A DNA stretch of 64,000 nt from Haloferax sp. Q22 (GTDB lineage: Archaea; Halobacteriota; Halobacteria; Halobacteriales; Haloferacaceae), in contig NZ_LOEP01000033.1 in assembly GCF_001482285.1 (NCBI RefSeq), positions 1-64,000 of the forward strand, in the 5' to 3' direction. Numbering within the stretch: the first letter of the stretch is position 1; the number at the start of each line of letters is the position of its first letter. The position numbers were made by a program, and so were the translations under genes. Shown one piece after another: positions 35,478 through 45,170 of this stretch. A model generated the notes under the pieces. It was not told where the DNA came from. It ran no database searches and was given only the letters and a program-made list of their open reading frames with translations.

Positions 35478-35927
35478 CTACTCGTCGGCGGGTTCGAACT
35501 CGACGAGCGTCAGGTTCCGGTCGAGGTGGCAGTGGTCGTGCGGCGGGTTGCCGAGCACGTCGCTGATGCGGTACTCCTGGTCGAACTCGGCACCCTCGGG
35601 GACACAGTACTCGTGGCTGGGGCACTCGGTGTGCGGACACGGGCCCTGCAGGCTGGCTTTGCTTCCGGCGTACGCGCCCTTCGAGGGGACGTTCGCCGTG
35701 ACCGGGGCCGGTTCGACCTCGACGGCGCGGACGCCCTCGTCGTGGACTGCGCAGTCGAGGACCTGCGTGTTCTCGCGCACGCCGAGGACCCGGTAACGGA
35801 CGCCTTCGGTGAGGTTGAGACACTGCCGGCGGTACGGACAGCCCTCGCAGGCGCTCGATTCACCGTGGTAGACGAACTCGGTGCCGGGGTCGGTCAGGCG
35901 GGCACCGACAAGCGTAACGGAGGTCAT
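35478..35927 (-). CDS. UPF0179 family protein
   Basis: 149 residues, archaeal UPF0179. Clustered cysteines CEGCPYRRQC (C27, C30, C36) and a second group CPHTECPSHEYC resemble a metal or iron-sulfur site. The middle is a beta-rich domain (RYRVLGVRENTQVLDCAVHD). Function unknown; it is conserved across Euryarchaeota, which points to a basic role. DUF5820 precedes it by 24 bases and the HAD gene follows by 33 bases, so the three could be one transcript. Confidence 0.85.
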   Translation of the reverse strand: MTSVTLVGARLTDPGTEFVYHGESSACEGCPYRRQCLNLTEGVRYRVLGVRENTQVLDCAVHDEGVRAVEVEPAPVTANVPSKGAYAGSKASLQGPCPHTECPSHEYCVPEGAEFDQEYRISDVLGNPPHDHCHLDRNLTLVEFEPADE

Positions 35928-35951
35928 AGCGGTGGTTCTCCTGCGAGGTGG

Positions 35952-36332
35952 TTAAGGCTCCCGCCCGGTCAGTTCGTCGAGCTTCTCGAAGTACTCCTCG
36001 CGGGGGACTTGGTAGGCGCTCCGGTAGTCTATCTCGCCGTCGGAAAAGCGTCCGGCGATGTCGGTCGCGCCCTCGACGGCCGCTTCGCGGGAGTCGAACT
36101 CCTCGACGACGACTTCGATTTCGGGTTCGAGATAGAGCACGGCGTGCCATGTCTCGGTTCGAATCTGCGTCGCGCCCGGACGGTTCGCCCGCGACCCGTT
36201 CCACACGAAGACGGTCGGCATGCACTCGGCGGGAAAGGCGCTCTCGTTGAACACGTCGGGCCGAAACGCGAGGATGCGCCGGCCCTCGTGCTCGTCGTTC
36301 CAGAGGGTCCACCCGTCGGGCAGGTCGGTCAT
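35952..36332 (-). CDS. DUF5820 family protein
   Basis: 126 residues, a small haloarchaeal family. The start LPDGWTLWNDEHEGRRILAF is followed by alternating strands and helices (RTETWHAVLYLEPEIEVVVE and YRSAYQVPREEYFEKLDEL). No cysteines and no catalytic motif. Function unknown. It is probably the first gene of a DUF5820-UPF0179-HAD transcript running leftward, divergent from the PrkA operon with a 533-base spacer. Confidence 0.75.
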   Translation of the reverse strand: MTDLPDGWTLWNDEHEGRRILAFRPDVFNESAFPAECMPTVFVWNGSRANRPGATQIRTETWHAVLYLEPEIEVVVEEFDSREAAVEGATDIAGRFSDGEIDYRSAYQVPREEYFEKLDELTGREP

Positions 36333-36865
36333 GGGCGTGCTAGTCCGCCGCGCGTCCTAAGCCTTCCCGCTTCCGCCGCCACCGCCGGTCGCCGTGACGC
36401 CGGCTCGGAGGCCGTGGTTCGCCCCTCGAAACTGACCGGTCGGGGACGACATGAATCTCATCCGACCCGATTAACGGGACCACCAACTGACTGAATCGCC
36501 GATTAAACCGACACACGTCGGTCGATTGGAGGTTCACACGACGTGGTACGTATCTGGATTGGTCGACATTCAAGACAATCTATTGACTACTTTCAGAGAA
36601 AGCGTTATATGTTAACGTCTCTCATTGATTGGTAGTCTCGGTCCCCGGGCCGAGCGAGCCGTCGCGCATCGTTTGCCAATCGCCGATTCTGTCGCCAGTC
36701 GCCGACCCGTCGTGAGCGCGCAGCGGCGGCGACGCATTTCGATTCACCGCCCGCGGTCTGTCGCCGCGGGTCCGTGGCTCGCGGTGTGTCGTCTGCGACC
36801 CGCGAACGCGGGCGCGTCGCCCTCGGTCGTCTCCGGACGGCTGGTCCGACGAGGCTCCACGAACA
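36333..36865. promoter_or_regulatory. Long control region and leader of the PrkA-SpoVR operon
   Basis: The 533 bases hold no gene. The best promoter is AAAGCGTTATATGTTAACG at about 36599-36617 (TATA TTATATGT). Transcription would begin near 36635 and leave a leader of about 230 bases. The leader contains several GC-rich stems, for example CCGCGG at 36750-36755 with a second copy at 36763-36768 (self-complementary). Upstream of the promoter CCGACACACGTCGG at 36508-36521 is a 5-bp palindrome with a four-base centre, and ACGTGGTACGT follows near 36541. These could be operators for a regulator. Confidence 0.5.
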
Positions 36866-38938
36866 ATGACCGGCGAAATTGAAACACTCGCAGACCTGAG
36901 CAAGCACTACAAAGACTCCGTGCCCGCGGACCTCCGCGAGGCGAAGAGCTTCGAGTGGTACTTGGAAGAGGTCTACGCTCACCCAAAGATCGCTCGCAAC
37001 GCCCACCAACGCGTGGCGGACATGTTCGACTTCTACGGCACCCGTTACGACGAGGACGCGGGCGTCGTGGAGTACCTCATGGCCTCCGAAGACCCCCTTC
37101 ACGACGGTGAAAACGTCTTCTACGGCCGCGAAGTTCACGAGTCGATTCACGAGTTCGTCAACAAGGTGAAATCGGGGGCTCGCGGCCTCGGTCCCGAAAA
37201 ACGCATCAAACTCCTCTTGGGCCCCGTCGGCTCCGGGAAGTCCCACTTCGACTGGATCTCCCGTCGCTACTTCGAGGACTACACGATGTCCGACGAGGGG
37301 CGGATGTACACCTTCCGGTGGACGAACCTCGGCGACGTCATCCGCGACCAAGACCCCTCCGACGACGTGGTCAAGTCGCCGATGAATCAGGACCCGCTCG
37401 TGTTGCTCCCGCAGGAACAGCGCGACGTGGTCATCGAGCAGTTGAACGAGAACCTCGACGCGCCGTACACCATCCGGAACGACCAGGCGTTAGACCCCGC
37501 CTCGGAGTTCTACATGGACCGGCTGCTGGCCCACTACGACGACGACTTAGAGGAGGTCGTGGCGAACCACATCGAGGTCATCCGACTCGTCGCCTCCGAG
37601 AACAAACGCCAGTGTATCGAGACGTTCGAGCCGAAGGACAAGAAGAACCAAGACGAGACCGAACTCACCGGCGACGTCAACTACTCGAAGCTCGCGGTGT
37701 ACGGCGAGTCCGACCCGCGGGCGTTCGACTACGCCGGCGCGTTCTGTAACGCAAACCGCGGCATCTTCTCCGGCGAGGAACTGCTGAAGCTCCAACGGGA
37801 GTTCCTCTACGACTTCCTGCACGCCTCGCAGGAACAGACAATCAAGCCGAAGAACAACCCCCGAATCGACATCGACCAGGTCATCGTCGGGCGGACGAAC
37901 ATGCCCGAATACCGCGAGAAGAAGGGCGACGAGAAGATGGAGGCGTTCAACGACCGGACGAAGCGCATCGACTTCCCGTACGTCCTCGAATACGAACAGG
38001 AGGCCGAAATCTACCGGAAGATGCTCCGGAACGCCGACGTGCCAGACATCCACGTCGAGCCGCACACGCTGGAGATGTCCGGGCTGTTCGGCGTCCTGAC
38101 CCGCATCGTCGAACCCGACTCCGACACCATCTCGCTCGTCCAGAAGGCGAAGGCCTACAACGGCGAGTTGGACGACGGCGACGACGTGGACGTGCGCAAA
38201 CTCCGCGAGGAGGGCGAGAAGAAAGCCGACATCGCCGAGGGCATGGACGGCGTCTCCGCCCGGTTCATCGGCGACGAAATCGCCGAGGCCATCATGGACG
38301 CGACCCACCGCGGCCGCGGCTACCTCTCGCCGCTGTCCTCGTTCACTCACCTCGAAGAGAACCTCGAGAACCACGGGTCGATTCCCGAGGAGAACCTCGA
38401 ACGCTACCACCGCTACCTCGAGATGGTCCGCGAGGAGTACAAAGAGCGCGCCATCGAAGACGTGCGCCACGCCCTCGCCTACGACATCGACGAGATTCGT
38501 CGGCAGGGCGAGAAGTACATGGACCACGTCATGGCCTACATCGACGACGCGACGGTCGAAGACGAACTGACGGGTCGCGACCAAGACCCCGACGAGAAGT
38601 TCCTCCGCGCCGTCGAGGAGAAACTCAACATCCCCGAGGACCGCAAGGACGACTTCCGACAGGAGGTCTCTAACTGGGTCTCCCGGCGCGCCCGCGAGGG
38701 GACGTCGTTCAACCCGCAGGACAACGACCGCCTCCGCCGCGCGCTCGAACGCAAACTTTGGGAGGACAAGAAACACAACATCAACTTCTCGGCGCTCGTG
38801 AGCGCGAACGAGCTTGACGACGACGAACGCAACGCGTGGATAGACGCGCTCGTCGACCAGGGCTACTCGCGCGACGGCGCACGGGAGGTGCTCGAGTTCG
38901 CCGGTGCGGAGGTGGCGAAGACCGAGCTCGAAGGGTGA
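36866..38938 (+). CDS. prkA1: PrkA family AAA+ serine protein kinase, copy 1
   Basis: 690 residues. PrkA N-terminal AAA domain with Walker A GPVGSGKS at residues 119-126 (KLLLGPVGSGKSHFDW), followed by a long middle and the conserved C-terminal half (VIVGRTNMPEYREKK and EPHTLEMSGLFGVLTRI). Bacterial PrkA/YeaG is a Ser kinase or AAA+ ATPase acting in starvation and stress responses with YeaH and SpoVR. The archaeal function is inferred. It is the first gene of a five-gene operon and is two bases before the second PrkA gene. The protein shows many Lys/Glu-rich helices, as expected for a halophile. Confidence 0.92.
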   Translation: MTGEIETLADLSKHYKDSVPADLREAKSFEWYLEEVYAHPKIARNAHQRVADMFDFYGTRYDEDAGVVEYLMASEDPLHDGENVFYGREVHESIHEFVNKVKSGARGLGPEKRIKLLLGPVGSGKSHFDWISRRYFEDYTMSDEGRMYTFRWTNLGDVIRDQDPSDDVVKSPMNQDPLVLLPQEQRDVVIEQLNENLDAPYTIRNDQALDPASEFYMDRLLAHYDDDLEEVVANHIEVIRLVASENKRQCIETFEPKDKKNQDETELTGDVNYSKLAVYGESDPRAFDYAGAFCNANRGIFSGEELLKLQREFLYDFLHASQEQTIKPKNNPRIDIDQVIVGRTNMPEYREKKGDEKMEAFNDRTKRIDFPYVLEYEQEAEIYRKMLRNADVPDIHVEPHTLEMSGLFGVLTRIVEPDSDTISLVQKAKAYNGELDDGDDVDVRKLREEGEKKADIAEGMDGVSARFIGDEIAEAIMDATHRGRGYLSPLSSFTHLEENLENHGSIPEENLERYHRYLEMVREEYKERAIEDVRHALAYDIDEIRRQGEKYMDHVMAYIDDATVEDELTGRDQDPDEKFLRAVEEKLNIPEDRKDDFRQEVSNWVSRRAREGTSFNPQDNDRLRRALERKLWEDKKHNINFSALVSANELDDDERNAWIDALVDQGYSRDGAREVLEFAGAEVAKTELEG

Positions 38939-38940
38939 CC

Positions 38941-41214
38941 ATGCGAGACTACATCCGCGAGGCGGACGAGGCGCTCCGCGGCACCTACGAGGAGCCGATG
39001 AGTCTCGGCGAGTACGTCGACGCCGCGTTCGAGTCGCCCTCTATCGCCTCCCACGCGTCGAAGTACCTCTTGGAAGCCATCGAGTCGATGGGGACCAGAC
39101 AGGTGGTCGAACAGGGCGAGGAAAAACAGCGCTACTGCTTTTTCGACGACCCCGCCAACGACGGCGAGCACGCGGTCCTCGGCAACACGGAGGTGCTGAA
39201 CGCCTTCGTCGACGACCTGCGGACCATCGCCGCCGACCGCGGCAAAGCCGAGAAAATCGTCTGGTTCGACGGCCCGACTGCCACGGGGAAATCCGAGTTG
39301 AAACGCTGTCTCATCAACGGGCTTCGGGAGTACTCGAAGACCGACGCGGGGCGGCGCTACACCGTCGAGTGGAACGTCGCCAACGCCGACGACACCCGCG
39401 GGCTGTCCTACGGCGGCGAGGTCGACGCCGCCGACGAAGACTGGTACGAAAGCCCCGTCCAGTCGCACCCGCTTTCGGTGTTCCCCGCGGAGGTTCGCAA
39501 GCGACTGCTCGCCGACCTCAACAGCAGGAACGGTGACCACATCCCCGTCGACGTCGACGAGGACCTCGACCCGTTCTGTCTGGAGGCGTACACCTACCTC
39601 GAAGAGGAGTTCCGCAGAGCGGGCAAGCAAGACCTCTTCAGCGCCGTCACCGACCCGAAACACCTCCGGGTGAAGAACTACGTCGTCGACGTCGGCCGCG
39701 GCGTCGGCGTCCTCCACTCGGAGGACGACGGCTCGCCAAAGGAGCGACTGGTCGGGTCGTGGATGCCGAGCATGCTCCGCGAACTGAACTCCCGGGGGCG
39801 CAAGAACCCGCAGGCGTTCAGTTACGACGGGGTGCTCTCGCAGGGCAACGGCCTTCTCACCATCGTCGAGGACGCCACCCAGCACGCTGACCTGCTCCAG
39901 AAGCTCCTGAACGTCCCCGACGAGGGGCACGTCAAACTAGACAAGGGAATCGGGATGGATATCGACACCCAGCTCGTCATCATCTCGAACCCGGACCTCG
40001 ACGCCGAACTCGACAAGTACGCCGACAGGAACGGCCGCGACCCGCTGAAGGCGCTCAAGCGCCGGCTCAACAAACACGAGTTCCGTTACCTGACGAACCT
40101 CTCGCTCGAGGCCGAACTCATCCGCCGAGAGCTGACAAACGAGACGAGCGTCTGGACCGACGACCCCGAGACGATGGCCGAACGCGTCGCCGAGGCCGTC
40201 TCGCTGGACGTCCGCGAGGGACCGGGCGAGGTTCGCACCCGCGAACTCGCGCCCCACGCCGTCGAGGCCGCGGCGCTCTACAGCGTCGTGACCCGCCTCG
40301 ACGGCGAGGACGTGCCGCGCGACCCGGATATCGAGTTCAACCTCGTCGACAAGGCGCTGCTGTTCGACCGCGGCTACCTGCAGGTCGGCGACCAGCGCCG
40401 CGAGGTGTCGGCGTTCGAGTTCGTCGGGGACTCGGAGGGGACCCACGGGATTCCCGTGACGTTCACCCGCGACGTCATCGCGGACCTGCTGCACGACCGC
40501 ATCGACCGCAGACACCCCGACCTCGACGTGTCGTCGGTGGTGATGCCGACCGACGTGCTCGACGAGATGGTCGCCGAACTGTCGGACGCGCCCGTGTTCT
40601 CGCGGGCGGAGTCCTCGGAGTACGAAGGCCGCATCGCCATCGTCAAAGCGTACATCTTCGACCAGCAGGAGGCGGACGTGCTCGACGCGCTCCTCGCCGA
40701 CAAGGGCGTCGAGCGCGAGACAGTCGAGGAGTACGTCGAACACGTCTACGCGTGGGCGTCCGACGGGCAGATAGAGACCGAGCGCGGGCCGATTGACCCC
40801 GACCCGCTTCTCATGAAGCTGTTCGAGACCGAGCACCTCGGGCGCTTCTCGCCGGACGACTACGAGGGCAACGACCCCTCCGAGACGGTCGAAGACTTCC
40901 GCAACGAGAAGGTCATCACCGCGCTCAACCGCTACGCGTGGGAGAACCGCGACGAGGGCTTTACCGTCTCCGACGTGGACCTCACCGAGATTCCGGTCAT
41001 CCGGACGGTGCTCGAAACCCACGACTGGGAGGACGTGCGCCGGCTGTTCTCCGACCTCGACCCCCGCCAGTGGGACGACCCGCCGGCGAACACCGAGACG
41101 GCGCGCGTGAAAGCGCGCACCATCGACGAACTGGTCGACCGCGGCTACACCGCCGCGTCGGCCGAACTGACCAGCCGTGCCGTGATGAAGGAGGTGAGCC
41201 ACACATGGGACTGA
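38941..41214 (+). CDS. prkA2: PrkA family AAA+ serine protein kinase, copy 2
   Basis: 757 residues. The same AAA+ family, but clearly divergent from copy 1. Walker A is [13 protein letters not shown] (GKS at residues 116-118), and [19 protein letters not shown] and [20 protein letters not shown] mark the ATPase core; the C-terminal part is unlike copy 1. A third block, [19 protein letters not shown] to about residue 757, has no counterpart in copy 1 that I can see. Because the pair is adjacent and co-transcribed, a hetero-oligomer is more likely than redundancy. The ATG at 38941 is two bases after the copy-1 stop. The stop overlaps the start of the YeaH gene by 10 bases. Confidence 0.9.
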   Translation: MRDYIREADEALRGTYEEPMSLGEYVDAAFESPSIASHASKYLLEAIESMGTRQVVEQGEEKQRYCFFDDPANDGEHAVLGNTEVLNAFVDDLRTIAADRGKAEKIVWFDGPTATGKSELKRCLINGLREYSKTDAGRRYTVEWNVANADDTRGLSYGGEVDAADEDWYESPVQSHPLSVFPAEVRKRLLADLNSRNGDHIPVDVDEDLDPFCLEAYTYLEEEFRRAGKQDLFSAVTDPKHLRVKNYVVDVGRGVGVLHSEDDGSPKERLVGSWMPSMLRELNSRGRKNPQAFSYDGVLSQGNGLLTIVEDATQHADLLQKLLNVPDEGHVKLDKGIGMDIDTQLVIISNPDLDAELDKYADRNGRDPLKALKRRLNKHEFRYLTNLSLEAELIRRELTNETSVWTDDPETMAERVAEAVSLDVREGPGEVRTRELAPHAVEAAALYSVVTRLDGEDVPRDPDIEFNLVDKALLFDRGYLQVGDQRREVSAFEFVGDSEGTHGIPVTFTRDVIADLLHDRIDRRHPDLDVSSVVMPTDVLDEMVAELSDAPVFSRAESSEYEGRIAIVKAYIFDQQEADVLDALLADKGVERETVEEYVEHVYAWASDGQIETERGPIDPDPLLMKLFETEHLGRFSPDDYEGNDPSETVEDFRNEKVITALNRYAWENRDEGFTVSDVDLTEIPVIRTVLETHDWEDVRRLFSDLDPRQWDDPPANTETARVKARTIDELVDRGYTAASAELTSRAVMKEVSHTWD

Positions 41215-42524
41215 GAGACGACCTCGAACGATTCCGCGAAGTGGGCGAAGAGCGCCGCGAAGACCTCAAGGAGTTCATCTCCTACGGCGACCTCGGCGCG
41301 TCCGGCTCGAAAGACATCAAGATACCCATCAAGGTCGTGGACCTGCCGGAGTTCAAGTACGACCGCCTCGACATGGGCGGCGTCGGACAGGGCAAAGGCG
41401 GCACGCCTGACGTGGGCCAGCCGCTCGGCCAGCCCGAGCCCGGTGACGGCGAGGGCGAAGACGGCGAACCCGGCGAGGAGGGAGCCGAACACGAGTACTA
41501 CGAGATGGACCCCGAGCAGTTCGCCGAGGCGTTGGACGAGGAACTCGGCCTCGAACTCGAACCGAAGGGCAAGGAGGTCATCGAGGAGGTCGAAGGTGAC
41601 TTCACCGACATCACCCGGAGCGGCCCCCACAGCACCCTCGACTTCGAGCGCCTGTTCAAGGAGGGCCTGAAGCGCAAGCTCGCGATGGACTTCGACGAGG
41701 AGTTCGTCCGCGAGGCGATGAAAGTCGACGGCACCTCGGCCCGCGAGGTGTTCCGGTGGTGCCGCGAGAACAACATCCTCGTCTCGATGGCGTGGATCGA
41801 AGACGAGTGGAGCCGCATCCCGGACGACGAACGCGGGACGTGGGCCTCCTTCGAGGAGATGGAAGAGAACGTCGAGCGGACGACGGCCATCCAGCGCATC
41901 CGCCGCGAGGGGCTCCGCGAGATTCCGTTCCGCCGCGAGGACGAGCGCTACCGCCACCCGGAAGTCATCGAGAAGAAGCAGTCGAACGTCGTGGTCGTCA
42001 ACATCCGCGACGTGTCGGGGTCGATGCGGGAGACGAAGCGCGAACTCGTCGAGCGCACCTTCACCCCGCTGGACTGGTATCTCACGGGCAAGTACGACCA
42101 CGCCGAGTTCGTCTACATCGCCCACGACGCCGAGGCGTGGGAGGTCGAACGCGACGAGTTCTTCGGCATCCGTTCGGGCGGCGGGACGCGAATCTCGTCC
42201 GCCTACGAACTGGCGAAGGAGGTCTTGGACGAGCGCTACCCGTGGCGCGAGTGGAACCGCTACGTCTTCGCCGCGGGCGACTCCGAGAACTCCTCGAACG
42301 ACACCAAAGAGCGGGTCGTCCCGCTCATGCAGGAGATAGACGCGAACCTCCACGCCTACGTGGAGACCCAGCCCGGCGGGACCGCCATCAACGCCACCCA
42401 CGCAGAAGAGGTCGAACGGAGCCTCGGCGAGCAGGGTAACGTCGTGGTCGCGTACGTCTCGGAGCCCGACGACGTCATCGACGCCATCTACACCATCCTC
42501 AGCACGGAGGCGACAGCAGAATGA
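41205..42524 (+). CDS. YeaH/YhbH (DUF444) vWA-like protein
   Basis: 439 residues. It begins with a charged N-terminus, then [20 protein letters not shown] and a Gly/Glu-rich linker. The vWA-like domain has the MIDAS motif RDVSGSM (Asp269). DUF444 proteins occur beside PrkA in bacteria and may present substrates or bind proteins in stress signalling. The ATG at 41205 overlaps the previous stop by 10 bases, and GAGGTGAG upstream (41190-41197) can serve as a Shine-Dalgarno. The stop overlaps the SpoVR start (ATGA), so translation is coupled. Confidence 0.92.
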   Translation: MGLRDDLERFREVGEERREDLKEFISYGDLGASGSKDIKIPIKVVDLPEFKYDRLDMGGVGQGKGGTPDVGQPLGQPEPGDGEGEDGEPGEEGAEHEYYEMDPEQFAEALDEELGLELEPKGKEVIEEVEGDFTDITRSGPHSTLDFERLFKEGLKRKLAMDFDEEFVREAMKVDGTSAREVFRWCRENNILVSMAWIEDEWSRIPDDERGTWASFEEMEENVERTTAIQRIRREGLREIPFRREDERYRHPEVIEKKQSNVVVVNIRDVSGSMRETKRELVERTFTPLDWYLTGKYDHAEFVYIAHDAEAWEVERDEFFGIRSGGGTRISSAYELAKEVLDERYPWREWNRYVFAAGDSENSSNDTKERVVPLMQEIDANLHAYVETQPGGTAINATHAEEVERSLGEQGNVVVAYVSEPDDVIDAIYTILSTEATAE

Positions 42525-44530
42525 GTTTCAGACGACACCGCAGAGACGCACAGCGCGAGGCCGCCAGACTCGATGAGCCCGTCCGGGAGGCCGGCGCGCT
42601 CGCGAAGAAGCTCGGACTCGATCCCTACCCGGTGAACTACTGGGTAGTCAACTACGACGAGATGAACCAGCTCATCGCCTACGGCGGGTTCCAAGAGCGC
42701 TACCCGCACTGGCGGTGGGGGATGACCTACGACCGCCAGCGGAAGACCGACCAGTTCGGCATGGGCAAGGCGTTCGAAATCGTCAACAACGACGACCCGG
42801 CGAACGCCTTCCTTCAGGAGTCGAACTCGCTGGCCGACCAGAAGGCCGTCATCACCCACGTCGAGGCGCACTCGGACTTCTTCAAGAACAACCAGTGGTT
42901 CGGGCTGTTCTCCGACGAGGGGCAGTTCGCCGCCGCGGCGATGCTCGAACAGCACGCCCAGACCATCGACCGGTACGTCCAGAACCCCGAAATCAGCCGG
43001 GACGACGTGGAGAAGTTCATCGACGCCGTCCTCTGTCTGGAAGACACCATCGACCAGCACCGGACCATCCGCGAGGCCGCCGCCGACGAGGACGGCCGCA
43101 TCCCCGAGGACATCCGCGCGCAGTTGGACAGCCTCGACATCTCCGACGACGTGCGCCGTGAGGTGTTCGACGACGCGTGGCTCGAGCAGGTCGAAGAGGC
43201 CGAACGCGAGGCCGCGAAGCTCACCGACCCCCGGAAGGACGTGCTCGCGTACGTCCGCGAACACGGGATGCGGTACGACGAGGAGACGGGCAAGGCCGAA
43301 GAGATGGAGCCGTGGCAGAAGGACGTCCTCGACATGCTCCGCGAGGAGGCGTACTACTTCGCCGCCCAGAAGATGACGAAGGTGATGAACGAGGGCTGGG
43401 CGGCCTACTGGGAGTCGCTCATGATGGGCGACGAGCGCTTCGCGGGCACGGACGAGTTCATCACCTACGCCGACCACCAGTCGCGCGTCCTCGGGTCGCC
43501 CGGGCTCAACCCCTACAAGCTCGGCAAGGAGCTGTGGGAGTACATCGAGAACTCGACGAACCGCGCGGAGGTCGCCGACAAGCTCCTGCGCGTGAAGGGC
43601 GTCACGTGGCGCAACTTCCACGAGACGGTCGACTTCGACGAGGTGCAGACGCTCCTCCGGGCGGACCCAGCTATCGACGGCGTCAGCGCCGACTCCCTCG
43701 ACGAACTGTCCGAACTCGGTCCCGACGACCCCAGAGTCGACCACGAGACCCTCGACAGGGCGCTGTCGGGCGACGAGTCGCTCGACCTCGAAGCGTACCC
43801 GTGGAAGCTCCTCACCTACGAGGGGCTCGCGGAGCGACACTACTCGCTCGTCAAGGCGCAGAACCGCGGGTTCCTCAGTCGGATTCGGCGCTCGGAACTC
43901 GAACAGCTCTCGCGGTACATGTTCGACGACGAGGTGTACGACAGTGTCGAGGCGGCCGTCGCCGACGTGGACAAGTCTGCCGGCTGGGACCGGATGCGCG
44001 AGATTCGCGAGAGTCACAACGACGTGACGTTCCTCGACGCGTTCCTCTCCGAGGAGTTCGTCCGCTCAAACCACTACTTCGCCTACGAGTACTCCCAGTC
44101 GTCCCAGCAGTTCCGCGTCTCCTCGTCGGCGTACCGGGACGTGAAAAAGAAGCTCCTGTTCCAGTTCACCAACTTCGGGAAGCCGACTATCGCGGTGTAC
44201 GACGGGAACTTCGACAACCGCGGGGAGCTCCTCTTGGGCCACCAGTACAACGGCGTCATCCTCGACATGAAGCAGGCGAAGGGCGTCTTGGAGCGCGTCT
44301 ACCACCTCTGGGGCCGCCCGGTGAACCTGATGACCATCACGAAGGAGTTCGACGAGCACGAGGTCGAAGTCGCCCGGCGGCGGGGCCGAGAGCCGACGCC
44401 CGAAGAGCGAGCCATCCGCATCCGCTACGACGGCGAGTCGTTCGAGGAACACGACCTCGACGCCGAACTGGAAGCTCGCATCGCCGCCGGCGAGATCGAC
44501 TACGACACGAAGCCCGATGATTGGCTCTGA
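42521..44530 (+). CDS. SpoVR family protein
   Basis: 669 residues, full length for SpoVR. The family's helical core is recognisable in the segments [39 protein letters not shown] and [20 protein letters not shown]. SpoVR proteins affect spore cortex formation in Bacillus and work with PrkA and YeaH in enteric bacteria; the biochemical role is unknown. Haloarchaea make no spores, so here it must act elsewhere, probably in stress or stationary phase. Translation is coupled to the YeaH gene by an ATGA overlap. Confidence 0.93.
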   Translation: MSFRRHRRDAQREAARLDEPVREAGALAKKLGLDPYPVNYWVVNYDEMNQLIAYGGFQERYPHWRWGMTYDRQRKTDQFGMGKAFEIVNNDDPANAFLQESNSLADQKAVITHVEAHSDFFKNNQWFGLFSDEGQFAAAAMLEQHAQTIDRYVQNPEISRDDVEKFIDAVLCLEDTIDQHRTIREAAADEDGRIPEDIRAQLDSLDISDDVRREVFDDAWLEQVEEAEREAAKLTDPRKDVLAYVREHGMRYDEETGKAEEMEPWQKDVLDMLREEAYYFAAQKMTKVMNEGWAAYWESLMMGDERFAGTDEFITYADHQSRVLGSPGLNPYKLGKELWEYIENSTNRAEVADKLLRVKGVTWRNFHETVDFDEVQTLLRADPAIDGVSADSLDELSELGPDDPRVDHETLDRALSGDESLDLEAYPWKLLTYEGLAERHYSLVKAQNRGFLSRIRRSELEQLSRYMFDDEVYDSVEAAVADVDKSAGWDRMREIRESHNDVTFLDAFLSEEFVRSNHYFAYEYSQSSQQFRVSSSAYRDVKKKLLFQFTNFGKPTIAVYDGNFDNRGELLLGHQYNGVILDMKQAKGVLERVYHLWGRPVNLMTITKEFDEHEVEVARRRGREPTPEERAIRIRYDGESFEEHDLDAELEARIAAGEIDYDTKPDDWL

Positions 44531-44538
44531 ACGGGGCG

Positions 44539-45081
44539 ATGGCCGAGCCTGACTCGCCGACCGTCTCCGGCGAGCAGGCGGACGGCTCGCTCGATGAGGC
44601 CGACATCCACGACGTGCTCAGAAACGAGCGGCGGCGGCTCGCACTCGAACGACTGCGCGACGGGGACGGGCCGGAGTCGGTCGGCGACCTCGCGGAGCAC
44701 ATCGCCGAGATAGAGTCCGGCGAGTCGCCGCCCCCGAAGAACGTTCGCCAGAGCGTCTACATCTCGCTTCACCAGACTCACCTCCCTAAACTCGACTCAC
44801 TCAGCATCGTCGCGTACGACTCGCGGGCGAAGACCGTCTCGCTCGGGTCGAGCGCGGCGGAGCTTGACCACTTCTTGGCCGCCGCCGAACCGACGCAGGC
44901 CCCCCTCGCGCTCCTGACGCTTGCGACCTGTCTGGCCGGACTCGCGCTCCTCTTCGCCGGCTGGATGGGCGTCCCCGTCATCGACCGCGTGGACCCGCGG
45001 CTCGTCGCCGGACTCGCGCTCACCGTCGTCGCCGTCGTCGCCGGCGCGGAACTCCGGTTGCAGACGCGAAGCCGGACGTAG
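44539..45081 (+). CDS. DUF7344-type winged-helix protein with membrane anchor
   Basis: 180 residues. The N-terminal half reads as a winged helix: DEADIHDVLRNERRRLALER with VRQSVYISLHQTHLPKLDSL, the layout of a haloarchaeal winged-helix family. The C-terminal part has two membrane helices (about residues 117-134 and 142-162), so the DNA-binding domain would be tethered to the membrane. Such proteins are thought to sense envelope signals. The ATG at 44539 lies 8 bases after the SpoVR stop; a TTG at 44521 would overlap it. It could control the operon it ends, which is untested. Confidence 0.72.
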   Translation: MAEPDSPTVSGEQADGSLDEADIHDVLRNERRRLALERLRDGDGPESVGDLAEHIAEIESGESPPPKNVRQSVYISLHQTHLPKLDSLSIVAYDSRAKTVSLGSSAAELDHFLAAAEPTQAPLALLTLATCLAGLALLFAGWMGVPVIDRVDPRLVAGLALTVVAVVAGAELRLQTRSRT

Positions 45082-45170
45082 GTCGGGCGGCGCGGCCGGG
45101 TGTCGACCTATTGTGTCACCCCGAATCCGCCGTTCGACTCAAGTCACCCCCATCCTAAGCGCCGCCGACG

